A DNA stretch of 7,622 bases. It comes from JANWHZ01 sp035758575 (GTDB lineage Bacteria; Patescibacteriota; Saccharimonadia; Saccharimonadales; UBA4665). The stretch spans positions 1 to 7,622 of the forward strand of contig DASTXH010000049.1 of the NCBI GenBank assembly GCA_035758575.1, written 5' to 3'. Shown piece after piece: positions 5,675-7,622 of the stretch. The notes under the pieces are model-generated. The model saw only the letters and a list, made by a program, of their open reading frames with translations. It did not search any database and was not told where the DNA came from. Positions within the stretch are counted from its first letter, which is position 1; each line of letters starts with the position of its first letter. A program made the position numbers and the translations under genes.

Positions 5675-6083
5675 GCCGATGCCAAAAGTAGGCGTGGGCG
5701 TGATGATACTGAAAGACGGTAGGGTGCTGCTGGCGAAGCGGAAGGCCGCACATGGCGCAGGCGAGTATGCCTTCCCGGGCGGCCACCTAGAATTCAATGA
5801 ATCATTTGAAGATTGTGCTGTCCGCGAAACCGCTGAAGAGTCGGGCATTCGCATCGGGAACGTACGGTTCCAATATCTCGCCAATGTGCGCAAGTACGGT
5901 AAGCATTACGTGCATATTGGTATGCTGGCAGACTGGGTATCGGGGGAACCCGAGGTATTGGAGCCTGAAAAGAGCGAAACGTGGGGCTGGTATGCGCTGG
6001 ACAGTCTTCCCGAACCCATGTTTGAGATGTGCAAACTATCGTTAGATAGCTACCACACCGGTAAGACACTGTACGCAGACTAA
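5667..6083 (+). CDS. Nudix hydrolase, MutT/NUDT15-like
   Basis: The 138-residue protein has a full Nudix box: G39, then E45, then R53-E54 and E57-E58 with G60 (GHLEFNESFEDCAVRETAEE, then SGI). Threonine stands at the usual hydrophobic position 55. The preceding EYAFPGGHLEFNESFEDC wording is like NUDT15/dCTP-pyrophosphatase-type members, which hydrolyse (d)NTPs or damaged nucleotides to monophosphates. The N-terminal strand KVGVGVMIL and C-terminal SETWGWYALDSLPEPMF are typical of this subgroup. AAGGGAGG at 5655-5662 lies four bases before the ATG; the second ATG at 5679 gives an otherwise normal shorter form. The start lies inside the end of the deoxyribosyltransferase-like gene, so the two are translationally coupled and probably act on related substrates. 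Confidence 0.9.
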   Translation: MDKPMPKVGVGVMILKDGRVLLAKRKAAHGAGEYAFPGGHLEFNESFEDCAVRETAEESGIRIGNVRFQYLANVRKYGKHYVHIGMLADWVSGEPEVLEPEKSETWGWYALDSLPEPMFEMCKLSLDSYHTGKTLYAD

Positions 6084-6092
6084 TACTGCATT

Positions 6093-6101
6093 TGGTATGA
6101 T
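6093..6101 (+). promoter_or_regulatory. Extended -10 promoter, predicted leaderless start of the second HD gene
   Basis: TGG-TATGAT ends six bases before the ATG at 6108, with no Shine-Dalgarno sequence in between and no clear -35 box. It starts ten bases after the Nudix stop, so the second HD gene can be transcribed independently of the genes before it. Confidence 0.65.
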
Positions 6102-6107
6102 TGGGCA

Positions 6108-6716
6108 ATGACGGCATCACTCGACGACTTACTGGCATTTACTTCTTTCACTCATGACGTACGAAATGTAAAACGCTCTATGTGGGTAAGGAACGAAGAG
6201 CAACTGGAGAACGACAGCGAACACTCCTTCCAGATTGCGCTTATGGCGCTGTATCTTACTGAGCAGAATAAACTTTCTTTAGATGCATACAAGGCAATGG
6301 GGCTGGCGTTGGTTCACGACATTCTAGAGGTGTATTCCGGCGATACATACGTTTATGGTACCGAGCAGGATAAGGCGTCGAAGCAGGAGCGTGAGGCGCA
6401 GGCTATCGCTCGCCTGAAGCGGCAATGGCCAAGTCAACGGCTTATGCTGAATCTGATTGACGAGTATGAAACAAAGGCCACTGCCGAGGCGAAGTTTGTA
6501 TATGCGCTGGACAAGCTGGTGCCCATCCTGAACAACGTATTAGATGAGGGCCGCAACTGGCAGCATGACCATATTACGCTGGACCAATTACAGGAAGCCA
6601 AGTCAAAAAAGATCACGGTTGACGCAGAAATCGGGCGCTACTACGAGCTGGTCCTGGCGTTGCTGCGTAATAAACCGGAGTTGTTCTCGGGCAAGAATCA
6701 TCCTGAAAGTTGTTGA
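6108..6716 (+). CDS. HD-domain phosphohydrolase, YfbR/HDDC2 type
   Basis: The 202-residue protein shows the HD pattern of the YfbR/HDDC2 group (HD_3), which removes phosphate from deoxynucleoside monophosphates: H39 in NDSEHSFQIALMAL, the pair H70-D71 in LALVHDILEVYSGDT (with E74 and D79 close to the metal site), and D134 in FVYALDKLVPILN. An upstream RNVKRSMW segment (19-26) corresponds to the basic/aromatic patch used by YfbR for substrate binding. Length and order are normal. It ends in TGA, which shows that TGA is a stop in this genome. Together with the Nudix and deoxyribosyltransferase-like genes just upstream it could take dNTPs down to nucleosides or bases. The exact substrate is inferred. 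Confidence 0.87.
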   Translation: MTASLDDLLAFTSFTHDVRNVKRSMWVRNEEQLENDSEHSFQIALMALYLTEQNKLSLDAYKAMGLALVHDILEVYSGDTYVYGTEQDKASKQEREAQAIARLKRQWPSQRLMLNLIDEYETKATAEAKFVYALDKLVPILNNVLDEGRNWQHDHITLDQLQEAKSKKITVDAEIGRYYELVLALLRNKPELFSGKNHPESC

Positions 6717-6726
6717 CTTTTTTACG

Positions 6727-6755
6727 TTGCAGCGTGCCCACGCGGACCGCATACT
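6727..6755 (+). promoter_or_regulatory. Possible promoter of the YCII-family gene
   Basis: TTGCAG (6727-6732) and CATACT (6750-6755) are separated by 17 bases in the gap after the second HD gene. A start near 6762 would give a leader of about 25 bases that contains the AAAAGGGG ribosome-binding site. The match to consensus is modest. A TTGACT at 6713-6718 has no -10 partner at proper spacing. Confidence 0.35.
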
Positions 6756-6787
6756 CGCCATTGCAATTAAATAAAAGGGGCCTGATA

Positions 6788-7102
6788 ATGGCAAAATACA
6801 TTTTCGTGTACAAAAACAAGAACGATTGGACGAACCTACCGAAGGAGCAAGTGGTGCAGATGATGCAGGCCTGGGGTGAATGGCTAGGATCGATGGGCTC
6901 GGCAGTGGTAGATCAGGGTGAAGCCTTCCGTTCGGGCGGCAAAGCGGTTACAGCCGCCGGCGTTACGAACGCTGATGATATGACTAGTGGCTATACGCTG
7001 GTGGAGGCAAAAGATTTCGACGAAGCTTTGGCGTACGCCAAAAAAGCGCCGACGCTTGAGCGCGGCGGCACGGTTGAAGTGTATGAAGCGTTCGGTATGT
7101 AA
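6788..7102 (+). CDS. YCII-related (YciI/DGPF-like) small protein
   Basis: The 104-residue product has the ferredoxin-like YCII pattern: an N-terminal strand KYIFVYKN, a helix near LPKEQVVQMMQAWGEWLGSMG, the block VDQGEAFRSGGKAVTAAG, and the C-terminal strand-helix-strand GYTLVEAKDFDEALAYAKKAPTLERGGTVEVYEAF, in which AP...GGTVEV is the family's most recognisable part. These proteins are small, dimeric and cytoplasmic; a few act as dehalogenase-like or dehydrochlorinase enzymes, but most have no known function. This copy contains no histidine, so a His-dependent catalytic role seems unlikely. AAAAGGGG at 6773-6780, seven bases before ATG 6788, fixes the start and rules out the longer in-frame ATG at 6710. 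Confidence 0.8.
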   Translation: MAKYIFVYKNKNDWTNLPKEQVVQMMQAWGEWLGSMGSAVVDQGEAFRSGGKAVTAAGVTNADDMTSGYTLVEAKDFDEALAYAKKAPTLERGGTVEVYEAFGM

Positions 7103-7150
7103 TAGCAATGCGGCTGCGCACTGAGCACCAGCGCGCAGTCAAGGCTACCC

Positions 7151-7555
7151 ATGCAGCCACATCCCACACTCGCGAACAAGCCCCCGGCACTCCGGGGGCT
7201 GCTCTATGACTTTTGGTGGGATGTGAAAAAGCTGCGTGCCTTAGACCTGCCGGTACGTGCCATCAACACGGCCGAACTGTTATGGCACCTGGACCTGCCC
7301 TACTGGAAACATGAGGGACGGCCGTTTCAAATTACGCCCCGTCAGGTGTGGCAAACGCCCGAGGTTTACCCCGAACAGTATGCACGTACGCAAGCAGCAG
7401 ATGTGCGTTATCCAATAATCGTCAGGGAAGATGGCGCCAGGTTACTCATGGTGGATGGCGTGCACCGCCTGCTGAAGACCGCGATGGCAGGTAGTCCTAC
7501 CATACGGGCAGCATTCTTTCGAGACGAATTTATACCACTCATTTTGCATGATTAA
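7151..7555 (+). CDS. Small protein with a ParB/sulfiredoxin-like C-terminal motif, function unknown
   Basis: The 134-residue product is rich in tryptophan and aromatic residues in its first half (LLYDFWWDVKKLRAL, TAELLWHLDLPYW) followed by TPRQVWQTPEVYPEQ. The second half has a strand YPIIVREDG and then LLMVDGVHRLLKTAMAG, which resembles the (D)G-HR-K/A motif of ParB-like nucleotide-binding or nuclease folds, followed by a strand TIRAAFF. It is too short for a partition ParB. Similar stand-alone proteins are annotated as hypothetical. AAGG at 7141-7144 gives a weak ribosome-binding site six bases before the ATG. The gap after the YCII gene is 48 bases, so co-transcription is possible. A strong hairpin lies inside its first codons, which leaves the start somewhat uncertain. 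Confidence 0.65.
   Translation: MQPHPTLANKPPALRGLLYDFWWDVKKLRALDLPVRAINTAELLWHLDLPYWKHEGRPFQITPRQVWQTPEVYPEQYARTQAADVRYPIIVREDGARLLMVDGVHRLLKTAMAGSPTIRAAFFRDEFIPLILHD
7179..7200 (+). other. GC-rich perfect hairpin inside the start of the ParB-like gene
   Basis: AGCCCCCGG (7179-7187) and CCGGGGGCT (7192-7200) pair perfectly over nine bases around a four-base CACT loop. In mRNA it would sit 28 bases after the start codon. It lacks a T-run, so it is not a standard terminator. It may slow translation, act as a processing barrier, or mark a start site further downstream than annotated. Confidence 0.5.
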
Positions 7556-7584
7556 AACAATCTTAGCGTAGCAAACATTACAGG

Positions 7585-7611
7585 CGACTGTAGTAATCCG
7601 CGCTACAGTTG
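7585..7611 (+). other. Inverted repeat after the last gene
   Basis: ACTGTAG (7587-7593) and CTACAGT (7603-7609) are perfect arms around a nine-base spacer, extended outward by C7585-G7611 and a G-T wobble. No T-run follows on the + strand (the sequence goes on to GTAGGGGG). It could be an operator of a gene beyond the window or an atypical transcript end. Confidence 0.4.
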
Positions 7612-7622
7612 TAGGGGGTAAA

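Noticed and set aside
6714..6716. Recoding of TGA as glycine, as in Gracilibacteria/Absconditabacteria
   Set aside because: TGA ends the second HD gene at the expected family length and also ends the truncated first gene; no conserved domain contains an in-frame TGA.
6710..6787. N-terminal extension of the YCII-family protein from ATG 6710
   Set aside because: The YCII domain begins at 6788, which has a well-spaced AAAAGGGG. The extension overlaps the end of the HD gene and has no domain support.
1..7622. CRISPR array
   Set aside because: No regularly spaced direct repeats are present; the only clear repeat is the single inverted pair.

Overview
All genes in this 7.6-kb window lie on the + strand. 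The base composition is roughly balanced and the stop usage is standard: TAA and TAG mostly, with TGA ending the second HD gene and the truncated first gene. Gene content (rimK, a YdeI/OmdA protein, a large HExxH peptidase resembling DUF1704 proteins, and several small nucleotide-handling enzymes) together with many apparently leaderless starts suggests a member of the Candidate Phyla Radiation, most likely Saccharibacteria (TM7). This placement is an inference from gene style, not from a marker gene.

Layout. Positions 1-995 hold the tail of an unidentified gene whose stop overlaps the start of rimK (ATGA). Positions 996-1933 hold a five-segment membrane protein gene and a tRNA-Lys(UUU) gene with its own promoter and terminator. 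Two 74-bp copies of a structured repeat in opposite orientation bracket the membrane protein gene. One copy follows rimK; the other lies in the leader of the tRNA transcript. All eight differences between the copies fall in hairpin loops or form compensatory base-pair changes. Positions 1951-2530 are a YdeI/OmdA-family gene broken by one extra G in a G6 run. Positions 2570-4411 encode a 613-residue HELTH metallopeptidase-like protein.

Positions 4463-6716 form a nucleotide-metabolism group: a YpgQ/YedJ-like HD hydrolase, a nucleoside deoxyribosyltransferase-like protein, a Nudix hydrolase overlapping it by 8 bases, and a YfbR/HDDC2-like HD phosphohydrolase. Together they could hydrolyse (d)NTPs and (d)NMPs and cleave or exchange nucleobases, which would suit an organism that scavenges nucleotides. 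The window ends with a YCII-family protein and a ParB-like small protein of unknown role.

The most notable regulatory pattern is that five genes start 6-7 bases downstream of a -10 hexamer, four of these hexamers carrying a TGn extension. This geometry predicts transcription starting at or next to the ATG (leaderless mRNA). Genes inside operons (rimK, Nudix) instead have Shine-Dalgarno sequences.
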